Shown: piece after piece, positions 7,753-17,056 of the stretch | Position numbering within the stretch: the stretch's first letter is position 1 | Layout: the number at the start of each line of letters is the position of its first letter | Assembly (NCBI RefSeq): GCF_014837235.1 | Contig: NZ_JACYFT010000001.1 | Location: 1,253,688-1,317,687 of the forward strand | Length of the DNA: 64,000 nucleotides | From: Limnohabitans radicicola | Lineage (GTDB): Bacteria; Pseudomonadota; Gammaproteobacteria; Burkholderiales; Burkholderiaceae_C | Direction of reading: 5' to 3' | Notes under the pieces: generated by a model | The model's database searches: none | Seen by the model: only the letters and a program-made list of their open reading frames with translations | What the model was told of the DNA's origin: nothing | Position numbers and translations under genes: made by a program

Positions 7753-9858
7753 TCAGGCCTTGGCCAAATGCTGTTTAGCCAGCTCCACATACCAGTCCAA
7801 ACACCCCGGATTGGCCATGGCGTCCTTGTTGACGACTTTCTCCAGCGGCTGGCCGAGCATCAGCTTCTTGATCGGCAACTCCTGCTTCTTGCCTGAGAGG
7901 GTGCGCGGGATCTCGGCGACCTGGAAGATTTCATTGGGAATGAAACGCGGGCTGAGCGCCACCTTGATGGCGTTGTTGAGCTTGGTTTTGAGCGCGTCGT
8001 CCAGCGTGGTGCCCGGGCGCAGCACCACAAACAGCGGCATGTAGCTTTCTTTGCCCAGGTACTCCAGGTCCACGACCATCGAATCCATGACTTCGGGCAG
8101 GGCTTCGACAGCGCTGTACAACTCGCTGGTGCCCATGCGCAGGCCGTGGCGGTTGATGGTGGCGTCGCTGCGGCCAAAGATCACGCAGCCTTCGCCCTCG
8201 CCCTTTGTTTCCGAATCGCCGCTACCGATGCGCAACCAGTCGCCGTGGCGCCACACACCGCCCATGCTGGCCGGGCCGTCACCGCCGCCGGGCTTTCGGC
8301 CGTGGCCTGCGGGGTACATCTCGAAGTAGCTGGACAGGTAGCGGGCGTTGTCCTTGTCGCCCCAGAAGAACAGCGGCATGGACGGGATGGGCTGGGTGCA
8401 GACCAGCTCGCCCACTTCGCCTTTGACGGGCTCGCCGGCTTCGTTCCACGACTCCACAGCCGCGCCCAGCATGCGGCACTGCATGACGCCGGGTTCTTGC
8501 GGCAGCTCGCGGTGGCCGCCCACAAAGGCCCCCGCAAAGTCGGTGCCGCCTGAAATATTGCACCACCAAATGTCGGTGCCGATCTTTTTGAATTCTTCGG
8601 TGCCCCAGCTTTGCGTTTCGGGCGACAAGGGCGAGCCGGTGGTGCCCAAGGCGCGGATCAGCGACAGGTCGCCGCAACGCGAAAGGTCAACACCGGCCTT
8701 TTGGCAGTTGGCAAAGAAGGCCGCGCCCGCGCCAAAGAAAGTGACTTTTTCTTCCGAGGCCATGCGCCACAAAATGCCCCAGTCAGGGCTCTCTTTGCTG
8801 CCACCGGGGTTGCCATCGTAAATCACGCAAGTCACGCCGTTCAGCAAGCCTGCGACCTGGGCGTTCCACATGACCCAGCCGGTGGAGCTGTACCAATGAA
8901 AGCGCTCGCCAAAGTTGTTGGGGTGGTAGCTGCAGCCCACGTCGTTGTGCAGGATCTTGTTGGCCAGCGCCACGATCACGGTGCCCCCGTGGCCGTGCAC
9001 GATGGGCTTGGGCAGGCCAGTGGTGCCGCTCGAATAGACGATCCACAGCGGGTGGTCAAAAGGCAGCCACATGGGCTCGAAGGCTTGCACCTGATCGTCA
9101 TCACGGGCGGTGACGACCGACATGGGCACGCTGGCGGCCACGTCACATTGGGCGATGTCCACCGTGCCCAGGTTGTCGTGGATGATGACGTGCTGCACGC
9201 TGGGCAGCGCGTCCTTGAGTTCCTGCACCACGGTCATGCGGTCAAAGTCGCGGCCGCCGTAAGTGACGCCGTCCACCGCGATCAACACCTTGGGTTCGAT
9301 CTGCTTGAAGCGGTCGAGCACGGCGTTGGTGCCCATGTCGGGCGCGCAGATGCTCCATACGCCTCCGATGCTGACGGTGGCCAAAAACGCCACCATGGCC
9401 TCGGGGATGTTGGGCAGGTAGGCGGCCACGCGGTCACCCGGCTGCACGCCCTGGGCCTGCAGGTGCAGGGCCATCGCTGCCACCTGGCGGCGCAGCTCGG
9501 GCCAGCCCATCTCGCGGCGCAAGCCTTTTTCGTTGAGGCTGATGACTGCCGGAAACCCCGCGGCGTGTGCAGGCTGCACATGGCGAAGCACCTGGTGTGC
9601 GTAGTTGGTCTTGGCGCCGGGGAACCACTTGGCACCGGGCATGACGTTGTTGGCCAGCACCGCCGTGTGCGGCGTGGGGGACTGCATTTCAAAGTAGTCC
9701 CAGATGCTTTGCCAGAACGCATCCAGCTCGCTGACCGACCAATGCCAGAGGTCGTTGTAGGTGTCGAAGGTCAGGCCGCGCTGGTCGCGCAACCAGTTCT
9801 GGTACAGGCGGATCTGGGGCACATTCGGTGCGCGGTTCGGTGTGACTGCGGTGTTCAT
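7753..9858 (-). CDS. Acetoacetate-CoA ligase (acetoacetyl-CoA synthetase)
   Basis: A 701-residue ANL ligase. The long N-terminal region (LYQNWLRDQRGLTFDTYNDL, then SVSELDAFWQSIWDYF) and the NNVMPGAKWFPGAKTNYAHQ segment are characteristic of acetoacetyl-CoA synthetase rather than acetyl-CoA synthetase. ATP-binding motif: YSSGTTGLPKPIVHGHGG. Near the C-terminus, IPRTLSGKKQELPIKK holds the catalytic Lys. The length is slightly above the usual 650-660. It activates acetoacetate from ketone-body or polyhydroxybutyrate turnover to acetoacetyl-CoA in the cytoplasm. It stands alone, convergent with the dapD pair. Confidence 0.93.
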   Translation of the reverse strand: MNTAVTPNRAPNVPQIRLYQNWLRDQRGLTFDTYNDLWHWSVSELDAFWQSIWDYFEMQSPTPHTAVLANNVMPGAKWFPGAKTNYAHQVLRHVQPAHAAGFPAVISLNEKGLRREMGWPELRRQVAAMALHLQAQGVQPGDRVAAYLPNIPEAMVAFLATVSIGGVWSICAPDMGTNAVLDRFKQIEPKVLIAVDGVTYGGRDFDRMTVVQELKDALPSVQHVIIHDNLGTVDIAQCDVAASVPMSVVTARDDDQVQAFEPMWLPFDHPLWIVYSSGTTGLPKPIVHGHGGTVIVALANKILHNDVGCSYHPNNFGERFHWYSSTGWVMWNAQVAGLLNGVTCVIYDGNPGGSKESPDWGILWRMASEEKVTFFGAGAAFFANCQKAGVDLSRCGDLSLIRALGTTGSPLSPETQSWGTEEFKKIGTDIWWCNISGGTDFAGAFVGGHRELPQEPGVMQCRMLGAAVESWNEAGEPVKGEVGELVCTQPIPSMPLFFWGDKDNARYLSSYFEMYPAGHGRKPGGGDGPASMGGVWRHGDWLRIGSGDSETKGEGEGCVIFGRSDATINRHGLRMGTSELYSAVEALPEVMDSMVVDLEYLGKESYMPLFVVLRPGTTLDDALKTKLNNAIKVALSPRFIPNEIFQVAEIPRTLSGKKQELPIKKLMLGQPLEKVVNKDAMANPGCLDWYVELAKQHLAKA

Positions 9859-9945
9859 GGGGCCGAGGGTAGCAGCGCCAGCACCCGGCTGTCACGAGCG
9901 GCACCCCTCCCAACACGCACCTTGGTGACAGGCTCCGTGGCCAGC

Positions 9946-10272
9946 TCAGGGGGCCTCGGTGTCGCAGCGCCCTTGCCCTGAAGCCAGGCCACGAAAGTCA
10001 CTGGTCCATCGGGACAGACGCAGATCGATCTGGATGCGCTCATTGTCAATGGCAGTGGCCATGCTGTCGGCATCCACCGAAAAACTGTGCGGCGTCAGCC
10101 CGTCAATGCGCACGCTGCTCAGGGTGTCACCGTCCCACTGGATCTGAACCTCCCGCACCCAGGTGCTGCGCGCAGGCATGTAGACCACGGCGCAAGACAA
10201 AGTCAGTGTTTGCGGTGCCGCCTGGGCCTGACTGGCACAGGCCAGCACCAGCGCGGCCAGACGGCGTTTCAT
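9946..10272 (-). CDS. Secreted protein of unknown function
   Basis: A 108-residue protein with a clear signal peptide: MKRRLAALVLACASQAQA, cleaved about residue 18. The mature part (near 90 residues) has two Cys, at about residues 27 and 103, which could form a disulfide. There is no motif I recognise. The start overlaps the stop of the cobalamin adenosyltransferase by four bases (ATGA), so it is its downstream operon partner; a functional tie is not implied. Likely periplasmic. Confidence 0.65.
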   Translation of the reverse strand: MKRRLAALVLACASQAQAAPQTLTLSCAVVYMPARSTWVREVQIQWDGDTLSSVRIDGLTPHSFSVDADSMATAIDNERIQIDLRLSRWTSDFRGLASGQGRCDTEAP

Positions 10273-10838
10273 GCCGTGCCCGTGCCCTGGCCCATACGCT
10301 GGCTTTTCCAGTACACGTCGTCACCGCCGTTCATGCGGTTGAGCACGCGGGCCAACACGAACATCAAGTCCGACAGGCGGTTCAGGTACTGGCGCGGGGT
10401 GTCGTTCAGGGCTTCTTCGTTGCCCAGCGCCACACAGGCGCGCTCAGCACGGCGCGCCACAGTGCGGCACACGTGGGCGAGCGCCGCACCACGGGTGCCC
10501 GCAGGCAGGATGAACTCTTCGAGCTTGGGCAGCTGCGCGTTGTATTTGGCCAGGGCCTCGTCCAAAGCGGCCACGGCTTCCTCCTTAAGCAACTCAAACC
10601 CGGGGATGGACAGCTCGCCGCCCAGGTTGAACAGCTGGTGCTGCACCTCAACCAGCACATCGCGCACGTCTTGCGGCATGTCTTCGCACAACAGCACGCC
10701 GATGTGGGAGTTGAGCTCGTCGACCTCGCCCATGGCGTGCACACGCAAGCTGTTTTTGGACACGCGCTGGTTGTTGCCCAAGCCGGTGGTGCCGTTGTCG
10801 CCCGTGCGGGTGGCAATTTGTGTGAGTCGGTTGCCCAT
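10269..10838 (-). CDS. Cob(I)yrinic acid a,c-diamide adenosyltransferase, PduO type
   Basis: A 189-residue ATP:cob(I)alamin adenosyltransferase that makes adenosylcobalamin. The N-terminal TRTGDNGTTGLGNNQRVSK is the ATP-binding loop of the PduO/MMAB family. AMGEVDELNSHIGVL and, near the C-terminus, LSDLMFVLARVLN are also family segments. The start MGNRLTQIA at 10838 fits family alignments better than the longer reading to 10886. It is divergent from the D-lactate dehydrogenase-like gene, with 153 bases between them. No B12-dependent mutase lies in the window. Confidence 0.92.
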   Translation of the reverse strand: MGNRLTQIATRTGDNGTTGLGNNQRVSKNSLRVHAMGEVDELNSHIGVLLCEDMPQDVRDVLVEVQHQLFNLGGELSIPGFELLKEEAVAALDEALAKYNAQLPKLEEFILPAGTRGAALAHVCRTVARRAERACVALGNEEALNDTPRQYLNRLSDLMFVLARVLNRMNGGDDVYWKSQRMGQGTGTA

Positions 10839-10991
10839 GTCACTGTCTCTGGAAAGGGTTGATTTTCTGGTGCCATTCTCCGCCATGTGGCCTCCTGCTG
10901 TCTGACAAAGGACAAGCGGCCTGGCCCCATCCGCGTAAACTGGCGCAAAAAATCCCGATCAGTCGCGCTCGTCGCACCAGGAGATCCTCCC

Positions 10992-12419
10992 ATGAATGCC
11001 CCCACCACCACCGCCCACCTGGCCCCCGAAGTGGCCCAGCGCGCCGTACCCGAAGCCTTTTTGGTGGCCCTCAAGGCCCGCTTTGGCGACAACTGCTCCA
11101 CCGCACTGGTGATCCGTGAGCAGCATGGCCGCGACGAATCGGCGTTCACGCACGTGCCGCCCCCGGCGGCGGTGGTGTTTGCCGAGTGCACACAAGATGT
11201 GGCCGATGCGGTCAAGCTGTGCGCGCAATACCAGGTGCCCGTGATTCCATTTGGCGTGGGCTCTTCGCTCGAAGGCCATTTGCTAGCGGTGCAAGGCGGC
11301 ATCAGCATCGACCTGACGCGCATGAACAAGGTGCTGTCCATCAACGCCGAAGACCTGACGGTAACGGTGCAGCCGGGCGTGACACGCAAGCAACTGAATG
11401 AAGAAATCAAATCGACCGGCTTGTTCTTCCCGATCGACCCGGGTGCGGACGCCACCATCGGCGGCATGAGCGCCACACGCGCCAGCGGCACCAACGCCGT
11501 GCGCTACGGCACCATGCGCGAGAACGTGCTGGCGCTTGAAGTGGTCACCGCGCAGGGCGAAGTGATCCGCACCGGTACCCGAGCCAAGAAGTCAAGCGCC
11601 GGTTACGACCTGACGCGTCTGATGGTGGGCAGTGAAGGCACGCTGGGCGTGATGACCGAAATCACCGTGCGTCTGTACCCACTGCCCGAAGCCATCTCGG
11701 CCGCGATCTGCTCCTTCCCCAGCATTGAGGCCGCTGTGCGCACCGTGATCCAGACCATCCAGCTGGGCGTACCGATTGCCCGTGTGGAGCTGATCGACCA
11801 CAACACCGTGCGCATGGTCAACGCTTACGCCAAGTTGGGCCTGCGCGAAGAAGCGCTGCTGCTGATGGAGTTCCATGGCTCGCCTGCGGGCGTCAAGGAA
11901 CAAGCCGAAACGGTGCAAGAGATCGCCAGCGAATTCGGGGGCAACGCCTTTGAATGGGCCACCACCCCCGAAGAGCGCACCCGCCTGTGGACCGCCCGGC
12001 ACAACGCCTACTTTGCCGCCGTACAGAGCAAGCCGGGCTGCCGCGCCATCAGCACCGACACCTGCGTGCCCATCAGCCGCCTGGCCGACTGCCTGTTGGA
12101 TTCGGTCACCGAAACCGACGCCAGCGGCATTCCCTACTTCCTGGTGGGCCATGTGGGCGACGGCAATTTCCACTTCGGCTATTTGATCGACCCGAACAAC
12201 CCACAAGAGTGCGAAACCGCCGAAGCGCTGAACCAGCAGCTGGTCAGCCGCGCCCTGCGCCTGGGCGGCACCTGCACGGGTGAGCACGGCATCGGCCTGC
12301 ACAAGATGGACTTCCTGCGCACCGAAACCGGCGAAGGCGCCGTGGACATGATGCGCACCATCAAGCGGGCGCTGGACCCGCACAACATCATGAATCCGGG
12401 GAAGATTTTTTCGATGTGA
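10992..12419 (+). CDS. FAD-linked oxidase, D-lactate dehydrogenase (cytochrome) type
   Basis: A 475-residue flavoprotein of the FAD_binding_4 / FAD-oxidase_C group. VPVIPFGVGSSLEGHLLAVQ and GADATIGGMSATRASGTNAV form the FAD site, and VGHVGDGNFHFGY and CTGEHGIGLHK lie in the substrate domain. The pattern fits D-lactate dehydrogenase (cytochrome) or glycolate oxidase GlcD-like enzymes, which oxidise 2-hydroxy acids to 2-oxo acids. I chose the ATG at 10992 because AGGAG lies 8-12 bases upstream; the longer reading has no such support. No GlcE/GlcF partners follow, which favours the single-subunit D-lactate type. Confidence 0.88.
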   Translation: MNAPTTTAHLAPEVAQRAVPEAFLVALKARFGDNCSTALVIREQHGRDESAFTHVPPPAAVVFAECTQDVADAVKLCAQYQVPVIPFGVGSSLEGHLLAVQGGISIDLTRMNKVLSINAEDLTVTVQPGVTRKQLNEEIKSTGLFFPIDPGADATIGGMSATRASGTNAVRYGTMRENVLALEVVTAQGEVIRTGTRAKKSSAGYDLTRLMVGSEGTLGVMTEITVRLYPLPEAISAAICSFPSIEAAVRTVIQTIQLGVPIARVELIDHNTVRMVNAYAKLGLREEALLLMEFHGSPAGVKEQAETVQEIASEFGGNAFEWATTPEERTRLWTARHNAYFAAVQSKPGCRAISTDTCVPISRLADCLLDSVTETDASGIPYFLVGHVGDGNFHFGYLIDPNNPQECETAEALNQQLVSRALRLGGTCTGEHGIGLHKMDFLRTETGEGAVDMMRTIKRALDPHNIMNPGKIFSM

Positions 12420-12470
12420 AGATGAACCCAAGAGGATGACGATGGCAGACAGCCCCTGGGTGTGGGGCGT

Positions 12471-13445
12471 TCACTTTTCCAGCTTGATGCCGGTTTCCTG
12501 AACAATGTTGTTCCAGCGTGACTGGATGCGCTTTTGCCACGACTGGGTTTCTTCCAGATTCATGTCAAAGTACACCCCGCCGGCCGACTTGACGCGGTCC
12601 ATGACGTCAGGGTGGTTGGCGGCTTTCACAATGGCTGCGTGGAGCTTTCTTTGGGCCTCCACAGGGGTTCCCGCTGGGACAGCATAGACGGTGTAGCTTT
12701 GCAATTCCAGATCCTTGAGGCCTTGCTCGGCCATGGTCGGGACCAGGGGCAACAAAGGCAAGCGGCTGGCACCGAACACGCCCAGAGGAATCAATTTTCC
12801 GTTGCCGATGAAGGGTGCCACCTCGCTGTAGAAAGCCGAGACCAGTTGCACCTGGCCCGATGCCGCGTCGGTCATGGCCGGCACGTTGGATTTGTAGGGC
12901 ACATACTGAATCTTCGTACCCGTTCGCACGGCAAATGCCGCGCACACGAAGTGCCCGATGGTGGCGGTGCCACTGCCCCCGCAATCGAGCGTTGCATTTT
13001 TAGCCTTCATGTAGGCAACCAGCTCGGCAACGGTTTTGACGCCCAACTGCGCATTGACCATCAGGATGGGATAACCCGCGATGGCCAACCCCACCACGGA
13101 AAAGTCCTTCACCGGGTCATAGCGAACAGGCACACCCAGGTGCCCGATGAGACCCAATTCGTTTTGGGTGCCCATGAACAGGGTGTGACCATCAGGCTCG
13201 GATTTGGCCGCCGCATCACCGGCCATGGCCCCGGATGCACCTGGTTTGTTTTCAACCAGGACGGGCTGGCCCAGCTCGTTTTGAAGGTGTGGCTGGTGTC
13301 TTCTGGCATAGATGTCGACAATGCCGCCGGGCGCAGCAGAAGTGATCACCTTGATCGGTTTGTTGGGCCAGGTTTGCGCCGACACACTCAGTGAGGGTGC
13401 CACAAGACAGGTGAGCAAAAGCAAGCGCAGTCGACTTGAGACCAT
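12471..13445 (-). CDS. Bug family periplasmic solute-binding protein (TctC-like)
   Basis: A 324-residue tripartite-tricarboxylate-transporter receptor of the Bug family. A signal peptide is visible (MVSSRLRLLLLTCLVAPSLSVSAQ), followed by the hallmark start WPNKPIKVITSAAPGG. Such proteins bind carboxylates such as citrate, nicotinate or aromatic acids in the periplasm with high affinity. No TctA/TctB membrane genes are in the window, so it is an orphan receptor like most Bug proteins of Burkholderiales. The start at 13445 was chosen at the signal peptide; the longer frame adds no plausible sequence. It is convergent with the D-lactate dehydrogenase-like gene. Confidence 0.9.
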   Translation of the reverse strand: MVSSRLRLLLLTCLVAPSLSVSAQTWPNKPIKVITSAAPGGIVDIYARRHQPHLQNELGQPVLVENKPGASGAMAGDAAAKSEPDGHTLFMGTQNELGLIGHLGVPVRYDPVKDFSVVGLAIAGYPILMVNAQLGVKTVAELVAYMKAKNATLDCGGSGTATIGHFVCAAFAVRTGTKIQYVPYKSNVPAMTDAASGQVQLVSAFYSEVAPFIGNGKLIPLGVFGASRLPLLPLVPTMAEQGLKDLELQSYTVYAVPAGTPVEAQRKLHAAIVKAANHPDVMDRVKSAGGVYFDMNLEETQSWQKRIQSRWNNIVQETGIKLEK

Positions 13446-13552
13446 GTGCACAACTCCAAAAGGTTCAGACCATTTTGGGTATTTGATGGCCGCCTGTCGA
13501 GCCTTCTCAGGACACTGGAAAACCCTTAGACAGACGACACCCCAGGCCCCGA

Positions 13553-15307
13553 TCAGCCGGCCTTGCGGCCAGCCAGCAAGGCCTCGATTTGCGAGCACAG
13601 CTGCACCGGCTCAAACGGCTTGAGCATCACCTCGTTGAGGCCGGCAGCCTTGAAACGGTCCAGGTCTTGCGGGTTGACGTTGGCCGTCAGGCCCAGCACG
13701 AGCAAGCTGCTCAGTCGAGGATCGGCATCCATGCGCAACGCAGCCGTGGATGCAATGCCATCCATGACGGGCATCACCATGTCCATGAGCACCAGATCCA
13801 CCGCCTGGGTATGCAGCACATCGAGTGCCTGCTGTCCATTCACGGCCTCGAGAACGGTGCTGTTGGGCCAGGCGCTCAACAGCACCTGCTTGGCCAGCAA
13901 ACGGTTGATCGGATGGTCATCGGCCACCAGAAAGCGCCAGGCCATCTGCGCGGTCTGAACCTCGATCTTGTGGGAGGTTTTTTTCTGTGCAGGAGCGGAC
14001 ACGGCCGCCAGTGGCAAACGCAGCCAAAAGCGTGAGCCCTGTCCGGGCTCACTTTCAAAGCCGATGTCGCCGCCGAGCAAATGCGCCAGCTTTTGCGAGA
14101 TGGCCAGGCCCAGGCCGTTGCCGCCGTAGCGGGCCTGTGTGTCGTCTTCGGCCTGGCTGAAACGCTTGAAGATGTGCAGCTGCCGCGCCTTGGGGATGCC
14201 AATGCCCGTGTCCTGCACCGAGAACAGCACGCCGGGGTTTAGCCATTGCACACGCAGCACCACCGAGCCCTGATGGGTGAACTTGAGCGCGTTGCCCAGC
14301 AGGTTCACCAGCACTTGCATCAGGCGATGGCGGTCGGTGTGCACCCAGGCGGGCAACTGTCCGTCCAGCTCGATCCGGTAGTCGAGCTCCATGCTGTTGA
14401 CGCGCGGCTTGAAGAGTTCAAACGCGTGTTCGGCCACGCGGCGCAGCTCAAAGGTCTCGGGCTGCACCACCAGCTTGCCCGCCTGCAGCTGCGAGTAGTC
14501 GAGGATGTCGTTGATCACCGTCATCAGGTGATCGGCCGACTGGCGGGTGTGGTTGAGCACTTTGAGCGCTTCGGGCTTGCCCTCGACGTTGGACAACAGC
14601 AAGGCGTTGAAGCCCAGGATGGCGTTCATGGGCGTGCGCAGTTCGTGGCTCACCGTCGCAATGAAGTGCTCGCGCATTTGCAGCGTCAGCTCCAGCTCCT
14701 GGCGTTTGGCTTCGAGTTCACGCTGGTAGCTCAGGCTTTTCTTCAAGGCCATGACGTGCAAGCGGTCGTAAATCAACGGCACGATGATGAGCATGCCCGT
14801 GACCAGACTGAAGGTCGCCCACGAAGAGACGGCATGCTCGGGGCCCGGCTCAAAGGCTGGTACCAGCCCATGATGGTTGGCCAAGGCCATGGCCGACTGT
14901 CCCAGCCACACCAGCAAAAGCCAGGCCATGCCCGCGCGTCGGCTGATCACATAAAAAGGCGTCAGGGGAAGGATCAGGAGCCAGGTCAAGCGCGGAGAGA
15001 ACACCCCGCCCGCATTCCAGACCGCGTAGGTCAGCATGACCGCACCGGCCAGCGTGCCCATGTGCACACCCCAGGACAGGGGCATGCCAAAGTTGATCAG
15101 CAACAGCAGCAACGACAACCAGCCGGCCATCGACAAAAACAAGGGCGTCGCATTCTGATACGGGCTGATGGCCGAGTACAAGAGCAAGATGGTGATGACC
15201 ACCGTCACGAAGAACACGATGTAGGGCATCTTGCCTTCGCGGTAAGGCGCAGGCAAACGGGCCACCAACCGGTCAAACCCCTGCTGCAAAATGCTTTTGA
15301 TCTGCAT
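13553..15307 (-). CDS. Hybrid sensor histidine kinase with C-terminal receiver (copy A)
   Basis: A 584-residue membrane kinase. Residues about 27-195 hold six hydrophobic segments with hardly any periplasmic loop. Next come a short coiled stretch (KKSLSYQRELEAKRQELELTL) and the H box VSHELRTPMNAILGFNALLL. N box NLLGNALKFT, G1 DTGIGIP, F box HIFKRFSQ and G2 GNGLGLAISQ are all present. The receiver domain starts WRFLVADDHPINR and has the phospho-acceptor in LVLMDMVMPVMDG. The start at 15307 has GAGGG seven bases upstream; a TTG at 15313 would overlap the upstream stop. It is a tandem paralogue of the next gene. No partner phosphotransfer protein is nearby. Confidence 0.92.
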   Translation of the reverse strand: MQIKSILQQGFDRLVARLPAPYREGKMPYIVFFVTVVITILLLYSAISPYQNATPLFLSMAGWLSLLLLLINFGMPLSWGVHMGTLAGAVMLTYAVWNAGGVFSPRLTWLLILPLTPFYVISRRAGMAWLLLVWLGQSAMALANHHGLVPAFEPGPEHAVSSWATFSLVTGMLIIVPLIYDRLHVMALKKSLSYQRELEAKRQELELTLQMREHFIATVSHELRTPMNAILGFNALLLSNVEGKPEALKVLNHTRQSADHLMTVINDILDYSQLQAGKLVVQPETFELRRVAEHAFELFKPRVNSMELDYRIELDGQLPAWVHTDRHRLMQVLVNLLGNALKFTHQGSVVLRVQWLNPGVLFSVQDTGIGIPKARQLHIFKRFSQAEDDTQARYGGNGLGLAISQKLAHLLGGDIGFESEPGQGSRFWLRLPLAAVSAPAQKKTSHKIEVQTAQMAWRFLVADDHPINRLLAKQVLLSAWPNSTVLEAVNGQQALDVLHTQAVDLVLMDMVMPVMDGIASTAALRMDADPRLSSLLVLGLTANVNPQDLDRFKAAGLNEVMLKPFEPVQLCSQIEALLAGRKAG

Positions 15308-15309
15308 GC

Positions 15310-17043
15310 TCAAGCCCTCGCCTTCAGCACGTGGCGACTCACGCAGCGCACCAGCGTCTGCAGATCCATCGGTTTGTCGAGCACATCGTCCATGCCCGCA
15401 TCCTTGCAGCGCTGGCGCTCCACCGGGTTGGTGTTGGCAGTGAGCGCGATGATGGGCATGCGGGCGGTGATGGCCGGGAACTGATGGCGGATTTGACGGG
15501 TCAAGGCCATGCCGTCCATGTCGGGCATCACCATGTCGACCAGGGCCACGTCAAACGCCTGCTCATCCAGCAGGGCCAACGCCTTGGCGGCACTGTCGAG
15601 AGTGACGATCTCGGCGCGGGGCCAGCATTTTTGAAGCTGCAAGCGCGCCACCATCAGGTTCATGGCGTTGTCGTCCACCACCAGGATGCGCAGGGCCTCT
15701 TGCTCAGGCAGTGTCTCGTCTGACTGCGGTGCGGTGGGCGCCGCATGGGCCGCCAGCAAGGGCACATGAAACCAGAAAGTGGCGCCATGCCCTTCGATGC
15801 TGCGCACGCCCATCTGGCCGCCGTGCAACTGCACGAGTTTTTCGCAAATGGACAGGCCCAGACCCGTGCCCCCGTAGGCGCGGGTGGTCTGCACATCGGC
15901 ATGTTCAAAACGCCGGAAGATGTGGGCCTGCTGGTCCAGCGCAATGCCGCGCCCGGTGTCGCGCACCTCGAAGTTCAGACGGTCATGGCCTGCATGGATG
16001 CGCAGCAGCACCTCGCCTTGGGTGGTGAACTTGAGCGCATTGCCCAGCAGGTTGCGCAAGATCTGCAACAAGCGCTGGCGGTCGGCGCGCACGCGCGCAG
16101 GCAGCACCGGGTCCAAAGTGCCTTGCCAGGCGATGCCTTTTTCCAGCGCCTTGTCGCGGTCGGCCTGCAAGGCCTCGTCCATCAAGGACTGCAACTCAAA
16201 ATCTTCGAGGTGCAGCATCAGCTTGCCCGCCTGCAGCTGCGAAAAGTCCAGGATGTCGTTGACCACCTGCAGCAAATGGCCGGTCGAGCGGCGAATGTGG
16301 TCTACCACCTCGACCTGCTCAGGCCTGTCGGCCAACTCCTGGCGCAGCACGCCGTTGAAGCCCAGGATCGCGTTCATCGGTGTGCGCAGTTCATGCCCCA
16401 CCGCAGCCACAAACTCGTCCTTGTGGGCCTGGGCTTGCAGCAAAGCTTCGTGGGTGCGCTGGAGTTCCGCATTGCGCTCTTGCAGTTGCTGCATCTGCTG
16501 CTCGTGCAAGTGGTCGTACAGGCGCACCGCCAGCATCAGGTTGGCCATGGCCATGGCCTGGTTCATGAACGCCCAGGGCACGGCTTGCTGCGAAAAGTGG
16601 ATGTGGCTGTCCAGATGGCCCGTGACCGAACCCACCAGCAGCGCCAGGATGGTGGTCAGCACGATCACGATCCACACGACCGCCGGGCGTGGCCCCTGCA
16701 ACAAGAGCACTGGCACAGCCAGCACATTGAGCCAGACCAGGCCAGAGGAATTGATCGCCCCCGTCTGGCTGGAGATGTAAGTGACCAGCACCAGGCTCAA
16801 AAAGGTCACCAGATGGATCAGGGGAACGAACAGCGCACGCACCCGAACCAAGGGCAGCATGCCCATGGTCAGCAGCGAAAACACCAGGTTGGCGTTGCGG
16901 GCGTAGTTGCCCGGTGGAATCAGGTAAAAAATGAGCGAGGTCAGGCTGACGGCCAACAGATAGGTCGCCAACAGGCTTTGCCGGAAATACAAGGAGCTGC
17001 TCAGCTGCGCGCGCAGCGTCCAGAGTCTCCCGATGCCCGCCAT
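15310..17043 (-). CDS. Hybrid sensor histidine kinase with C-terminal receiver (copy B)
   Basis: A 577-residue paralogue of the preceding kinase with the same layout: multi-pass N-terminus (about residues 18-180), coiled segment (HEQQMQQLQERNAELQRTHE), then H box VGHELRTPMNAILGFNGVL. NLLGNALKFT, DTGRGIALD and GTGLGLSICEK complete the ATPase domain. The receiver RILVVDDNAMNLMVARLQ carries the acceptor Asp in ALVDMVMPDMDG. It starts 13 bases downstream of parB on the same strand, so it may be read from the parAB transcript. The second kinase starts two bases past its stop. The pair probably arose by tandem duplication; the signal is unknown, and membrane-embedded cues are plausible. Confidence 0.92.
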   Translation of the reverse strand: MAGIGRLWTLRAQLSSSLYFRQSLLATYLLAVSLTSLIFYLIPPGNYARNANLVFSLLTMGMLPLVRVRALFVPLIHLVTFLSLVLVTYISSQTGAINSSGLVWLNVLAVPVLLLQGPRPAVVWIVIVLTTILALLVGSVTGHLDSHIHFSQQAVPWAFMNQAMAMANLMLAVRLYDHLHEQQMQQLQERNAELQRTHEALLQAQAHKDEFVAAVGHELRTPMNAILGFNGVLRQELADRPEQVEVVDHIRRSTGHLLQVVNDILDFSQLQAGKLMLHLEDFELQSLMDEALQADRDKALEKGIAWQGTLDPVLPARVRADRQRLLQILRNLLGNALKFTTQGEVLLRIHAGHDRLNFEVRDTGRGIALDQQAHIFRRFEHADVQTTRAYGGTGLGLSICEKLVQLHGGQMGVRSIEGHGATFWFHVPLLAAHAAPTAPQSDETLPEQEALRILVVDDNAMNLMVARLQLQKCWPRAEIVTLDSAAKALALLDEQAFDVALVDMVMPDMDGMALTRQIRHQFPAITARMPIIALTANTNPVERQRCKDAGMDDVLDKPMDLQTLVRCVSRHVLKARA

Positions 17044-17056
17044 GGTGTGGAACCCC

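Noticed and set aside
12420..12470. Short frame starting ATGGCAGAC near 12442
   Set aside because: It would encode fewer than 20 residues running into the Bug gene and has no features of a real peptide gene.
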